From CAIXSC01 sp046349935 (lineage in GTDB: Bacteria; Planctomycetota; Planctomycetia; Pirellulales; Pirellulaceae): a stretch of 64,000 bases of DNA. Each line of letters opens with the position of its first letter. Position 1 is the first letter of the stretch. The stretch spans positions 124,001 through 188,000 of the forward strand of contig JAXMBK010000008.1 in assembly GCA_046349935.1 (NCBI GenBank). Direction: 5' to 3'. Under the pieces are notes generated by a model. It was not told where the DNA came from. It was given only the letters and a program-made list of their open reading frames with translations, and made no database searches. Shown here in pieces: positions 17,059 through 25,960 of this stretch. The position numbers were made by a program, and so were the translations under genes.

Positions 17059-17628
17059 GTGACTACGATGACCAAGGCTGATCTGCCGTTGCAGGGAAAA
17101 CGGATCCTCATGTTTGTGGGCGACATCTACGAGGATCTCGAGTTGTGGTATCCCAAATTGCGACTCCTCGAAGCGGGCGCGGAGGTCGTCGTCGCGGGAC
17201 CTGAAAAAGGTGCGACCTACGCCGGCAAGAATGGGTATCCGTGCACCTCGGATGCGGCGATTCGCGACATGCAGGCTGCCGATTTCACCGGCTTGGTCGT
17301 CCCCGGCGGATTCATGCCTGACAAGCTGCGCCGCGATCCACTCGTCTTGCAACTGGTGCGCGACTTTGCCGAGTCGGGCAAGTTGGTCGCGGCGATTTGC
17401 CATGGAGGCTGGATTCCCATCTCCGCCCGCGTCTATCGCGGCGTCAAAGTCACCGGCTCGCCGGGCATCAAAGACGACTTGATCAACGCCGGGGCGCTGT
17501 GGTTCGACGCGCCGGTCGTCGTCGACCGACAGTTCGTGTCGAGCCGCAAGCCGGACGACTTGCCCGACTTCTGCCGCGGCATCCTGGAGGTGCTGGCGAG
17601 CCACGGAGACGGGGGCGAAGGGCATTGA
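17059..17628 (+). CDS. DJ-1/PfpI family protein
   Basis: 189 residues from GTG 17059 (an ATG at 17068 is the alternative; CAGGAG lies about 11 bases before the GTG). Class I glutamine amidotransferase-like fold. The nucleophile elbow is AAICHGGW with the reactive Cys followed by His, as in PfpI proteins. The conserved Glu is in VGDIYEDLELWYP, and GLVVPGGFMPDKLRRD and the C-terminal VVVDRQFVSSRKPDDLPDF are also typical. Members act as glyoxalase III/deglycase-like, chaperone or peptidase proteins; which applies here is not decidable. Appears to be monocistronic. Confidence 0.92.
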   Translation: MTTMTKADLPLQGKRILMFVGDIYEDLELWYPKLRLLEAGAEVVVAGPEKGATYAGKNGYPCTSDAAIRDMQAADFTGLVVPGGFMPDKLRRDPLVLQLVRDFAESGKLVAAICHGGWIPISARVYRGVKVTGSPGIKDDLINAGALWFDAPVVVDRQFVSSRKPDDLPDFCRGILEVLASHGDGGEGH

Positions 17629-17630
17629 TT

Positions 17631-17677
17631 GCCACCGAGGGCTCTTGCCACAGAGGACTCGGAGGTCTCAGAGGAGG
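17631..17677 (+). repeat. Imperfect GAGG-rich intergenic repeat
   Basis: The segment reads as loose repeats of CCACNGAGG / CTCNGAGG units (GCCACCGAGG, GCCACAGAGG, TCTCAGAGG) starting right after the DJ-1 stop. It resembles low-complexity intergenic elements common in planctomycetes, but it is short and this is a weak call. Confidence 0.35.
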
Positions 17678-17732
17678 GGGGAGGTTGGAGGCGATCGGAC
17701 TTAGGTTCACTCGCGAGTCAGGCGCACGCGGT

Positions 17733-18158
17733 TCACTCGGCGGACTCTGGGACCGAGGGGCTTAGATTCGATTGCGTCGTGAGGAGGTTGGCGTCGCGGG
17801 CGAGTCGCCATCGGTCGCCCGACTTGCGGAAGACGGTGAGGACGGGGCCGGCGCGATGGATGGGGTGAGCGGCGCCAGGGGGCGTGATCGTCAGCCGCAA
17901 ATGCGACCTCATTACGGCGAGTTCGCCTGAGATCAAGACCTCGTCGATCGCCGACTCCCCGTCGATGCGCGGTCGCAGGCCTCCCGGCGGCGGCTGAGAG
18001 GCGGCCGCGAAGTCGGCTTTGGTCATCGGCGGTCGGCCGGCGACCAGAAAAATCGCGTCGTCGGCGATCAACTCCAGCACTCGCTGCGTGTCTCCGGCGC
18101 GCGACGCCTCAAGCCACTCCGCTGCCAAGGCCCGAATCTGTTGTTCGTCGTTCGTCAT
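17733..18158 (-). CDS. NTF2-like (SnoaL/DUF4440) protein
   Basis: 141 residues, ATG 18158 with AGGAATG upstream. Single NTF2-like cone fold: N-terminal helices with EQQIRALAAEWLEASRAGD, then RVLELIADDAIFLVAGRPPMTKADF, a pattern typical of the SgcJ/EcaC and DUF4440 group, then strands ending in GDRWRLARDANLL. Such proteins are small enzymes or ligand-binding proteins of varied role; no catalytic residue can be pinned. The start lies 4 bases after the stop of the sodium:solute symporter gene, so it is the last gene of the glnS-symporter unit. Confidence 0.85.
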   Translation of the reverse strand: MTNDEQQIRALAAEWLEASRAGDTQRVLELIADDAIFLVAGRPPMTKADFAAASQPPPGGLRPRIDGESAIDEVLISGELAVMRSHLRLTITPPGAAHPIHRAGPVLTVFRKSGDRWRLARDANLLTTQSNLSPSVPESAE

Positions 18159-18162
18159 GCCG

Positions 18163-19836
18163 TCATTCCTGACTCGGCTGCCATTCCTGATTCGGCCGCT
18201 CCGTCGCCTCGGCCCCCTTGGGCGGCGAGTCGACGGACGCTTCGGGCCGCTGCAGCACCGCGCGCCAGGTGTAGGCCCAGCCGGGGTGCGGAGCGCCGTC
18301 GTCCACCAGGAGGCTCAGCAGCCACGCGGTCGCGAACGTCGTGCAGCAGGGGACGGCGATCGAGAGCAGAATCGTCGGCGCATACTCGCGACCGAACAAC
18401 ATCGGCCACCAACTCCATAGCACCGATACGGCCAGCCCCAGCAGGGCGGCCGGCAACGCCGAACGCCCGGTTGCGCGCCGCACGAACATGCCGACGAAGA
18501 ACAGCGCCGCCAGCGGTCCCACGAACATGTTGAAGAACCGCGGCATCAAATCGACCAGCGTCAACTGGTAGTGCGCCATCACTCGAATCACAAAGAAGGC
18601 GTTCGCCGTCACCAAGATCGAGATGACGATCGTCATCAAGCGCACAAAACCGAGTTCGGAGAAACGCCGTCGTCCACCGCGTCGCAGTCGCGGGACGAAG
18701 TCGTTCGTCACCACCGCCGTGATGGCGTTCGCGCCTGCTTCCAGCGTCTGGATGGCGTCGCAAAGGAAGGCGGCCATCACGAGTCCCGCGCAGCCGGCGG
18801 GCAACTGCGTGCCGAGGAAGTGCGGGAACAGTCGATCGGCCGCTTGGACGGCTGAAGTTGCTTCGGGCGGCAAGAGATTGGCGTGTCGCAGGTAGAATGC
18901 GAGCAGCGCGAGGCCCGCCAGCGACAACAAAACCGCCATGGTCACATCGACGGCGATGTTGATGAAGTAACTGCGCCGCGCGGCGGCCAGCGACGCGGTC
19001 GAAAAGTAGCGTTGCAGTACGACCTGATCCGACCCGTGCGTACAGGTGTGCCAGAAAAAGTTGTTGATGAGCGCCGTCACGATCGTCACACGCACCGTCA
19101 AGTCCCACGAGAAGAGCGGCGGCGAGGTGTGCGACCCGCGATGCTCGCTGGCGATCCTCCACCATTCCAGCGGCCCCGTGCCGTCGTTCCACACGACGTA
19201 GCCGATGGCCAGGAGGACGCCGGCCAGCAGCAGCAGGCATTGAACCACGTCGGTCCAGATGACCGCTTGGATGCCGCCCACCGCCGTGTAGACGGCGGCG
19301 ATGACGCCGACCAAAGCGATCCACCAATACTGGTCGGGACCCGGAAGAAACTCGAGGTCCGGGCCCTTGATGCGGTCGAGCGCGAGCGACGCGGCGCCGA
19401 TCACCATGCTCATCCAACCTAGTCGCAGCAGCACGAACAGCCCCGCGCCGCAGGCCCGCACGCCGTAACTGAACCGCCGCTCCAAGTACTCGTAGGCGCT
19501 TGTCAGCCGCAGCCGCATGAAGAAGGGAATCCACAGCCGCGTGATGACGAGCGCGCTGGCCGGGATCGCCAAGTAACCGACGAACATGCCGACGCCGTGC
19601 TTGATCATTTCGCCCGGCACGCCGACGTAGGACAAGGTCGAGAAGAGCGTCGCGAGGATGCTCAGCCCGACCGCGAACCAAGGCATGTGCCGGCCGCCGA
19701 CGAGAAAGTCTTCGGCGTCCTTTTGCTGGCGACCAAACCACCAAGCGATGCCGAACGTGCCGCACAGATAGAGAGCGATGGCTGCCAGGTCGAGCCGTCC
19801 CAATCCGCCGGTAAGTTCGATCGCTTCGGCTTCCAC
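18163..19836 (-). CDS. Sodium:solute symporter (SSS family)
   Basis: 557 residues with about 13 hydrophobic segments. The GTG start at 19836 overlaps the glnS TAG stop by one base. Family features: DAEDFLVGGRHMPWFAVGLSILATLFSTLSYVGVPGEM in the first helices, TRLWIPFFMRLRLTSAYEYLERRF (the classic SSS segment with sodium-site residues nearby), AVYTAVGGIQAVIWTDVVQ, and LPAGCAGLVMAAFLCDAIQTLEAGANAITAV in the later repeat. Imports an organic solute with Na+; substrate class is not predictable, though this sub-branch is often placed with sugar or carboxylate transporters. It is translationally coupled to glnS, an odd partner. Confidence 0.93.
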   Translation of the reverse strand: MEAEAIELTGGLGRLDLAAIALYLCGTFGIAWWFGRQQKDAEDFLVGGRHMPWFAVGLSILATLFSTLSYVGVPGEMIKHGVGMFVGYLAIPASALVITRLWIPFFMRLRLTSAYEYLERRFSYGVRACGAGLFVLLRLGWMSMVIGAASLALDRIKGPDLEFLPGPDQYWWIALVGVIAAVYTAVGGIQAVIWTDVVQCLLLLAGVLLAIGYVVWNDGTGPLEWWRIASEHRGSHTSPPLFSWDLTVRVTIVTALINNFFWHTCTHGSDQVVLQRYFSTASLAAARRSYFINIAVDVTMAVLLSLAGLALLAFYLRHANLLPPEATSAVQAADRLFPHFLGTQLPAGCAGLVMAAFLCDAIQTLEAGANAITAVVTNDFVPRLRRGGRRRFSELGFVRLMTIVISILVTANAFFVIRVMAHYQLTLVDLMPRFFNMFVGPLAALFFVGMFVRRATGRSALPAALLGLAVSVLWSWWPMLFGREYAPTILLSIAVPCCTTFATAWLLSLLVDDGAPHPGWAYTWRAVLQRPEASVDSPPKGAEATERPNQEWQPSQE

Positions 19837-21527
19837 TAGTCGCCTTGCTCTTTCTTTTCGATCTTGGCCCAGGTGTCCTTCAGCGTCACGGTGCGGTTAA
19901 AGACGGGCTTGCCGGGCGTGGAGTCCTTGGCGTCGATCGCAAAGTAGCCGGTGCGTTCGAACTGGTACGGCACGCCGCCGGCCTTCGCCGTCGCGAGGCT
20001 GGGTTCGACGAACGCTCGGGCGACGGTCAGCGACTGCGGATTGAGGTACTGGCGCCAGTCTTCGCCTTCGGCCAAGTCGTTCATATCTTCCTTGGTAAAG
20101 AGCCGGTCGTACAGACGCACTTCCGCTTCGATCGCGTGTTCGGCCGAGACCCAGTGGATCGTCGCTTTGACCTTGCGACCGTCGGGGGACCAGCCGCCGC
20201 GCGTCGCCGGATCGTAAGTGCAACGCAGCTCGACGATGTTCCCGGCGTCGTCCTTAATCACCTCTTCGCACTTGATGTAGTACGCCCATCGCAACCGCAC
20301 TTCGGTCCCCGGCGACAAGCGGAAGAATTTCTTGGGCGGGACTTCGCGGAAGTCGTCCTGTTCGATGTAGAGAACTCGACTGAAGGGAACGATGCGCGAG
20401 CCCGCGCTGGGATCTTCCGGATTGTTCTGCGCCTCCAGTTGGTCGACATGCCCCTCGGGGAAGTTCGTGATCACGACCTTGATGGGGTTGAGCACCGCCA
20501 TGGCGCGCGGCGCTCGCTTATTCAAGTCGTCGCGGAGGCAATGTTCCAGCAGCGCCACGTCGGTGAGGCTATTGAATTTCGTGACGCCGATCGTCGCGCA
20601 GAACTGCCGCATCGCCTCGGGCGTGAACCCGCGGCGCCGGATGCCGGCGATCGTCGGCATCCGTGGATCGTCCCAGCCTACGACGTGCTTTTCCGTGACG
20701 AGCGACAACAGCCGCCGCTTGCTCATCACCGTGTAGGTCAGATTGAGTCGCGCGAATTCGATTTGCTGCGGGGCGTAGATGCCGAGCGTCTGGATGAACC
20801 AGTCGTACAACGGCCGATGGATCTCGAACTCCAGCGTGCAGATCGAGTGGGTGATTTGTTCGATCGAGTCGCTTTGTCCGTGCGCGTAGTCGTACATCGG
20901 GTAGATGCACCACTTGTCGCCCGTGCGATGGTGTTCGGCGTGCAGGATGCGGTACAGCACCGGATCGCGCAGATTGATGTTCGACGAGGCCATGTCGATC
21001 TTAGCGCGGAGCGTACGACTGCCGTCGGGGAATTCTCCCTTGCGCATCCGCTCGAACAGGTCGAGGTTCTCCGCCACGGACCGGCTGCGATAGGGGCTTT
21101 CTTTGCCAGGGGTGTTGAGCGTGCCGCGGTGTTCACGCACCTGATCGGGAGTCAAGTCGCAGACGTAGGCGAGGCCCGCCTTGATGAGTTGCACGGCCCA
21201 GTCATAGAGCTGTTCGAAGTAGTCGGACGCATAGTACAACCCGTCCCACTGGAAGCCGAGCCACCGGACGTCTTCCATGATCGAGTCGACGTACTCGGTG
21301 TCTTCCTTCGTCGGGTTCGTGTCGTCGAACCGGAGGTTGCACTTGCCGCCGTACTGTTGCGCGATGCCGAAGTTGAGGCAGATCGATTTGGCGTGCCCGA
21401 TGTGCAGATAGCCGTTCGGTTCCGGCGGGAAACGCGTTTGCACTCGGCCGTTGAAACGACCCGTTCGATTGTGCTCGTCGATAATGTCGCGAATGAAATC
21501 CGTCCGAGTCGCTTCGCCGCTACTCAT
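19836..21527 (-). CDS. glnS: Glutaminyl-tRNA synthetase
   Basis: 563 residues. Class I aminoacyl-tRNA synthetase charging tRNA-Gln with glutamine. HIGH motif in FPPEPNGYLHIGHAKSI (about 33-49) and KMSKS-like VMSKRRLLSLV (about 266-276). GlnRS-specific features: RFDDTNPTKEDTEYVDSI, YDYAHGQSDSIEQITHSICTLEFEIHRPLYDW and the two-lobed beta-barrel anticodon-binding C-terminus. Start ATG 21527, with a GGGAG about 12 bases upstream. Its stop overlaps the symporter start by one base. gltX lies 112 bp upstream on the same strand; the two synthetases may share a transcript, though a weak TAGAAT (21581-21576) lies between them. Confidence 0.97.
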   Translation of the reverse strand: MSSGEATRTDFIRDIIDEHNRTGRFNGRVQTRFPPEPNGYLHIGHAKSICLNFGIAQQYGGKCNLRFDDTNPTKEDTEYVDSIMEDVRWLGFQWDGLYYASDYFEQLYDWAVQLIKAGLAYVCDLTPDQVREHRGTLNTPGKESPYRSRSVAENLDLFERMRKGEFPDGSRTLRAKIDMASSNINLRDPVLYRILHAEHHRTGDKWCIYPMYDYAHGQSDSIEQITHSICTLEFEIHRPLYDWFIQTLGIYAPQQIEFARLNLTYTVMSKRRLLSLVTEKHVVGWDDPRMPTIAGIRRRGFTPEAMRQFCATIGVTKFNSLTDVALLEHCLRDDLNKRAPRAMAVLNPIKVVITNFPEGHVDQLEAQNNPEDPSAGSRIVPFSRVLYIEQDDFREVPPKKFFRLSPGTEVRLRWAYYIKCEEVIKDDAGNIVELRCTYDPATRGGWSPDGRKVKATIHWVSAEHAIEAEVRLYDRLFTKEDMNDLAEGEDWRQYLNPQSLTVARAFVEPSLATAKAGGVPYQFERTGYFAIDAKDSTPGKPVFNRTVTLKDTWAKIEKKEQGD

Positions 21528-21639
21528 CCGTGGTACTGCTCCCGTTATCTGAACTCCGTCCGCCCGTAAGGCCGCATTCTAACGAAGCGCCCAGGGCGCG
21601 AAAACGCCAGTGCCGAAAGGCATTTCCGCCGCCGGTGCG

Positions 21640-23208
21640 CTAGCATTCGGCTGCGCGCGTCAAGGCGCGGTCGAGTCGCCTGAGGCTGCGCTCGCGGCCC
21701 AGGATGACGAAGGCCTCGTACAGCCCCAGCCCCACCGACTTGCCAGTCAGTGCAATCCGCAGGGGATGGACCAACTGGCCGATCTTGAGGTTCTCGGCGG
21801 CCACGATTTGCTTGAGGGCTTCTTCCAACGTCGCGGTCGAGTAGGGTTCGACGGCGGCCAACTGGTCGCGGAATTGGCGGACCAACGCCGCAGCCCCCGG
21901 GGCGCGCAACTGCTTGTCGAAGTCCTTTTCGTCGTAAGTCAGCGCCTCGTCGGCCGTGAAGAACTCGCTGAAGCTCAAGATGTCTCCCGCCGTCTTGATC
22001 CGGTCCCCGGCCGCTTCGACGATCGACGCGACGTAGGGGCCGATCTCGCACGGCGGCGGCTTCGAGACCCAGCCGGCTTGCTGGAGGTAGCCCAACGCAA
22101 GCGGGACTTTTTGCTTGAGCGGCACGGCGCGCATATGCCGGTCTTGAAAGGCCCACAGCTTTTTCGGGTCGAAGCTGGCCGGCGACTTGTTCACTCGCTC
22201 GAGCGAAAAGAGCCGAATCATTTCCTCGCGCGTGAAGTCTTCCTTGCTGTCGTCGAACGACCAGCCCAACAGCAGCAGGTAATTCAGGATCGCGTCCGGG
22301 AGGTAGCCGGCGACGCGATAGAAGTCGACGATCACCGGATTGAAGGTCTCCGCGGCCGTCGAATGGCCGATCGCTTGAGCGATGGCCAAGGCGTGGTCCT
22401 GCAGCTTCTTGAAATCGGCGTGCTTCAGGTACTGAGCGATTTTGCGTTTGCTGAGTTTGTTGGAACTGCCTGGTTCGGCGACGTACGGCAAGTGGGCGAA
22501 CGCCGGCAGTTCATGCCCCAAGCTCTGCATGATGAAGATCTGTCGCGGCGTGTTCGACAGATGTTCGACGGCGCGAATCACGTGCGTGATGCGGAAGTCG
22601 TGGTCGTCGATCGCGCTGGCCAAGTGATACAGGCACGTGCCGTCCGCTCGTTGCACCACATGATCTTGTTCTGCGGCCCAGTCAAATGATACGTCGCCGC
22701 GGATAAGGTCGTGGAACTGGCACTGTCCTTCGCGCGGCATCTTCAGCCGCACGACGGCTTTGCGTCCCTCGGCTTCAAATCGTGCTGCATCGGCGTCGGT
22801 CTCCGCCATCCAACGGCGACTGTAGAGAAACAACCGCTTCTCTTTTTCCGCCGCCGTGCGCTCCGCCTGCAGTTCCTCGGGCGTCGCATAGTCGCGGTAG
22901 GCCGCGCCGCGTCGCAGCAGTTCGGCGACCGCTTCTTGATAGCGCGGCAGACGCTGCGATTGAAAGTAGGGCGCATACGGGCCGTCGACGTCCGGTCCTT
23001 CGTCCCAGTCGAGCCCCAGCCAACGAAAGCCGTCCAGGATCGGCTGCAGCGCCTCGGCGACGTTCCGTTGCTGGTCTGTATCGTCGATGCGCAGCAAGAA
23101 TTGCCCGCCATGCTGCCGTGCAAACAGCCAATTGAACAGCGCGGTGCGCACGCCGCCAATGTGCAGGTAGCCTGTGGGACTGGGTGCGAATCGCGTCCGA
23201 ACGCTCAT
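21640..23208 (-). CDS. gltX: Glutamyl-tRNA synthetase
   Basis: 522 residues, ATG 23208 with AGGAAG 8 bases upstream. Class I synthetase. HIGH motif as APSPTGYLHIGGVRTALFN (about 8-26) and KLSKRK near residue 247. RIDDTDQQR, the stem-contact region and the all-helical C-terminal anticodon domain (LIHPLR-like QLVHPLRIALTGKSVGLGLYE) are present. The SAIDDHDFRITHVIRAVEHLSNTPRQI segment is the usual bacterial D-type sequence. It supplies Glu-tRNA for translation and tetrapyrrole synthesis. Since glnS is next to it, a discriminating GluRS is expected rather than one relying on GatCAB for Gln, though this is inference. Confidence 0.97.
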   Translation of the reverse strand: MSVRTRFAPSPTGYLHIGGVRTALFNWLFARQHGGQFLLRIDDTDQQRNVAEALQPILDGFRWLGLDWDEGPDVDGPYAPYFQSQRLPRYQEAVAELLRRGAAYRDYATPEELQAERTAAEKEKRLFLYSRRWMAETDADAARFEAEGRKAVVRLKMPREGQCQFHDLIRGDVSFDWAAEQDHVVQRADGTCLYHLASAIDDHDFRITHVIRAVEHLSNTPRQIFIMQSLGHELPAFAHLPYVAEPGSSNKLSKRKIAQYLKHADFKKLQDHALAIAQAIGHSTAAETFNPVIVDFYRVAGYLPDAILNYLLLLGWSFDDSKEDFTREEMIRLFSLERVNKSPASFDPKKLWAFQDRHMRAVPLKQKVPLALGYLQQAGWVSKPPPCEIGPYVASIVEAAGDRIKTAGDILSFSEFFTADEALTYDEKDFDKQLRAPGAAALVRQFRDQLAAVEPYSTATLEEALKQIVAAENLKIGQLVHPLRIALTGKSVGLGLYEAFVILGRERSLRRLDRALTRAAEC

Positions 23209-23296
23209 GCCGATGCTTCCTGCGGCGAAAGGGATGGATGAAGAAGATGGCTAATGTACGACGAGCATAGGTGGGGAGCATAGTCGTGGAGCATCG

Positions 23297-23405
23297 TCGT
23301 GGATCGCTCCGCGATCCAACGTTGGACCGCGGAGCGGTCCACGACAACCCGTAGGACCGCGGAGCGGTCCACGACAATCCGTTGGACCGCGGAGCGGTCC
23401 ACGAC
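23297..23405. repeat. Family B hairpin array, one inverted variant plus three 30-nt tandem units
   Basis: Three hairpins GGACCGC-GGA-GCGGTCC (23324-23340, 23354-23370, 23384-23400) occur with exact 30-base period, each followed by ACGAC. They are preceded by an opposite-orientation copy (GTCGTGGATCGC...) whose stem is GGATCGC-TCC-GCGATCC (23301-23317). The C-G pair of the others is replaced by T-A, so pairing is kept. Lies between gltX and the charged-tail gene. Confidence 0.9.
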
Positions 23406-23426
23406 GATTGGCGGTCCGCCCCGACC

Positions 23427-24704
23427 CTACGCCGCTTTGCGTTTGCCCAGTTTCTTGAGGCGTTTGCGTTCGGCGCGCGACATGTTGCGGTCGTCGCCGT
23501 ACTCGTCGTCCTCCTCCTCGTCGTCGTCGTTTGACGGCGGCGGTGCGGGCGCCGGCGTCGGTTTGGCGGCGGCGGGCGGAGTCGGCTTGGGGGCGGGCGC
23601 GGGACTGGGCTTTTTCTCGGTGAAAGCCTGCTCGGGAACTTCCTCTTCCGACGATTCCTCATCCGCCTCGTCGGCCTCCTCCGCTTTGGCGGCGACGGCG
23701 TTCTTCGCGGAGCGGCGCGCTTCCTTGGCGGCCGCCTTCTCGGCCGCGGCGGCCGCTTTCGCTTCGGCTTTCGCCTGTCGTCGCGCCTCGCGCTCCGCCT
23801 GCGCCTTGCGGCGTCGCGCTTCGCGTTCCGCGCGGCGCTGAGCGAGGATGCCCTGTGAGTCGAGGTAGACGTAGCGCGCGTAGGTGCCGATGGCGAACAG
23901 CAGCGCGGCGTCGCCCAGCATCTTGGCGGACGACTGCAACAGCACCGTGACGAAGCCCAGGTTTTGGCCGATGTAACCCAATTCAACGGCGCCGACGAGC
24001 ATATAGCCGGCCGCGGCGGCGACGAGCCACGTCGCGGCGCCGACGCTGCGCCGCATCTCAATGCTCAAACGACCCGCGGCCACGACGACGAAAGTCAAGT
24101 TGAAGACGACCCACCAGAAACGCGTGTATTCGCCCAGCGAGGTGCCCCCGGCATAGTTGCGGGCGACGACGTCCAGCACGTGCCGCGGCACTCGATGCAG
24201 GTCGGTCGTCGCATCGATGCTCGCCAGCAAGCAGACGACGGCCGCAGTCAGCCAGAGTCGATAGCGTCCTTTGTAGTCGTCGATCCGATGACGGCGGATC
24301 GAGAAGACGCTGACAGACGCCACGGCGGCAGCGCCGAGCATCGCGGAGGAAAGCCACGCGGAGAGGCTGCCGCGCGTGGTCGGGTCGAGCGCCGCGAGGT
24401 TGTGTTCGCCGACCCAGCGTGCGCCCAGATCGCGGTGTGCGTATAAGGCTTGGACCAGCGAAACGGCGGCCAACAGCGACAGCACGAGGACCAGCAGGGT
24501 CCAAGGACGCTTGGGGATCAGGTCGGTGACGCGGGCCTGGTGTTCCGCGAGCGCGGCGTCGGTGTAGGGGCGTTGGTGCGCTCCCCCCGCGCGACGACGG
24601 CGACGCGGCGTCGCTTCCGACGGTTCGTCGGCGGCGCTGGACGCGTCTTCCTTCAGCACGCGCCGTCGCCGCTGATTCGATTGGCCGCTCCGTCGGAATT
24701 CCAT
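23427..24704 (-). CDS. Hypothetical multi-pass membrane protein with highly charged C-terminal tail
   Basis: 425 residues from ATG 24704 (MEFRRSGQ); a longer in-frame start at 24776 is possible, but MEFRRSGQSNQRRRR is a plausible basic N-terminus. After a polar Arg-rich head (about 1-60), six hydrophobic segments span about 70-275 (WTLLVLVLSLLAAVSLVQALY, LSSAMLGAAAVASVSVF, LWLTAAVVCLLASIDA and others). The last ~140 residues are low-complexity: an Arg/Ala/Lys/Glu helix (REARRRKAQAEREARRQAKA), Pro/Ala runs, an Asp/Glu run (DDDEEEDDEYGDD) and a basic end KRLKKLGKRKAA. The tail could bind nucleic acid, ribosome or membrane phosphates. I recognise no family; function unknown. Confidence 0.7.
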   Translation of the reverse strand: MEFRRSGQSNQRRRRVLKEDASSAADEPSEATPRRRRRAGGAHQRPYTDAALAEHQARVTDLIPKRPWTLLVLVLSLLAAVSLVQALYAHRDLGARWVGEHNLAALDPTTRGSLSAWLSSAMLGAAAVASVSVFSIRRHRIDDYKGRYRLWLTAAVVCLLASIDATTDLHRVPRHVLDVVARNYAGGTSLGEYTRFWWVVFNLTFVVVAAGRLSIEMRRSVGAATWLVAAAAGYMLVGAVELGYIGQNLGFVTVLLQSSAKMLGDAALLFAIGTYARYVYLDSQGILAQRRAEREARRRKAQAEREARRQAKAEAKAAAAAEKAAAKEARRSAKNAVAAKAEEADEADEESSEEEVPEQAFTEKKPSPAPAPKPTPPAAAKPTPAPAPPPSNDDDEEEDDEYGDDRNMSRAERKRLKKLGKRKAA

Positions 24705-24892
24705 GTCCTCGTCCGGCTCCGCCCCCGCGGGAGAGCTCCCGCACCGGTCGCAATGAGTGGCAATGGAGGCGCGCAACCCTGCGGCCTCAGACCGCGCCCT
24801 ACGCGCGGTCCGCTGCCGATGTCATCGGCTAGCCGCCGGTCGGAAATCCAACGCGACCGGTGAATCCTGCCAAGTCGGCGAGTCGCCGCCGG

Positions 24893-25750
24893 CTATTCCG
24901 CGACGACCGGGTTCGCCAGAATGCCCAGTCGCTCGATTTCCACCTCCACCTGGTTGCCGGGCTGGAGGTAGATGGGGGGCTTGCGGGCGCCGCCCACGCC
25001 AGGCGGCGTGCCGGTGAAGATGACGTCGCCCGGTTTCAACGTACAGACCGACGAGACGTACGCAATCAGCTTGTCGATCGAGAAGATTAGCTGGCGTGTG
25101 TTCGAGTCTTGCAGTGTTCGGCCGTCGACGCGGAGCGAGATGTAGAGCTGGCCCGGGTCGCCGACTTCGTCGGGGGTGACGAGCGCCGGTCCGAATGGGG
25201 CGAACGTGTCGAACGTCTTGCCCAAGAGCCATTGGCCGCCGGGCTTTTGGAGCTGCCAGTCGCGAGCGGAGACGTCATGGCCGACCGTGTATCCCGCGAC
25301 GTGGTCGTAGGCCTTCTCGACCGGGATATGGCGTCCGCCCGTGCCGATGATGACGACCAACTCGGCCTCGTAGTCGACCTTGTCGGTGAGTTTGGGGAGG
25401 ACGATCGGAGCGCCGGGGGCGCTGACGGCGGTGGGGAACTTGTTGAAGACGACGGGTTCGGTCGGGATCGGCACGCCCGATTCGGCGGCATGGTCGGCGT
25501 AGTTGAGGCCGATGCAGATCACTTTTTCGGGATCGGGGATCGGCGCCAACAGCGACACGCCGGCGGCGTCGAACGCCTCGCCCTGGGCGATCGCGACGGC
25601 GGCGCGAGCCAGTGCGGCAGGGCCGGCGGCCAGCAGCGCCTTGAGCGAGGTGGGGAGGCTGGGATCGGCCTGAGCCAGATCGACGTACTTTCCATCGCGC
25701 ACACCCGCCGTGCGCGGACCGTTCTGGCTGACGTAGGTCACAAGTCTCAT
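24893..25750 (-). CDS. Fumarylacetoacetate hydrolase family protein
   Basis: 285 residues, ATG 25750 with AAGGAGAAA about 8 bases upstream. FAH fold of the hydratase/decarboxylase/acylpyruvase group: N-terminal small domain, then VICIGLNYADHAAESG (family start motif), metal-binding Glu region DYEAELVVIIGTGGRHI, VAGYTVGHDVSARDWQ, and the C-terminal IYTGTPPGVG-like VIFTGTPPGVGGARKPP. Members cleave or hydrate beta-diketo acids from aromatic or sugar catabolism; no catabolic genes are nearby, so the substrate is open. Probably monocistronic. Confidence 0.93.
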   Translation of the reverse strand: MRLVTYVSQNGPRTAGVRDGKYVDLAQADPSLPTSLKALLAAGPAALARAAVAIAQGEAFDAAGVSLLAPIPDPEKVICIGLNYADHAAESGVPIPTEPVVFNKFPTAVSAPGAPIVLPKLTDKVDYEAELVVIIGTGGRHIPVEKAYDHVAGYTVGHDVSARDWQLQKPGGQWLLGKTFDTFAPFGPALVTPDEVGDPGQLYISLRVDGRTLQDSNTRQLIFSIDKLIAYVSSVCTLKPGDVIFTGTPPGVGGARKPPIYLQPGNQVEVEIERLGILANPVVAE

Positions 25751-25857
25751 CGGTGGTTTCTCCTTCGAGGCGTGACCCTACTGAGTTTAGGGCGCGAGGG
25801 CAACGGCCCATGCGGCCGGTTGGCGGCGCAAGCTGGCAGGAATTCGCGTTCCGCCCA

Positions 25858-25885
25858 TTGGAAACACAAGTTCGGCACTTACAAT
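25858..25885 (+). promoter_or_regulatory. Probable sigma-70-like promoter for coiled-coil gene
   Basis: TTGGAA (25858-25863), 16-base spacer, TACAAT (25880-25885); start codon 76 bases further. Reasonable match to a housekeeping promoter. Confidence 0.45.
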
Positions 25886-25960
25886 TCCTTGCGTCCGGAG
25901 GCCCCTCGAACGGCGTTCGGCTCTTTACTCCCACACTCCAGTATTGGAAAGGTTCGTGCG

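Noticed and set aside
18155..19765. Second minus-strand frame of 536 codons within the symporter gene
   Set aside because: Arg/Pro-rich shifted frame; the symporter frame has SSS motifs.
19845..21569. Plus-strand frame opposite glnS
   Set aside because: Antisense shadow; glnS motifs are unambiguous.
23297..23405. CRISPR array
   Set aside because: The 30-base period comes from tandem near-identical units with no unique spacers, and there are no cas genes.
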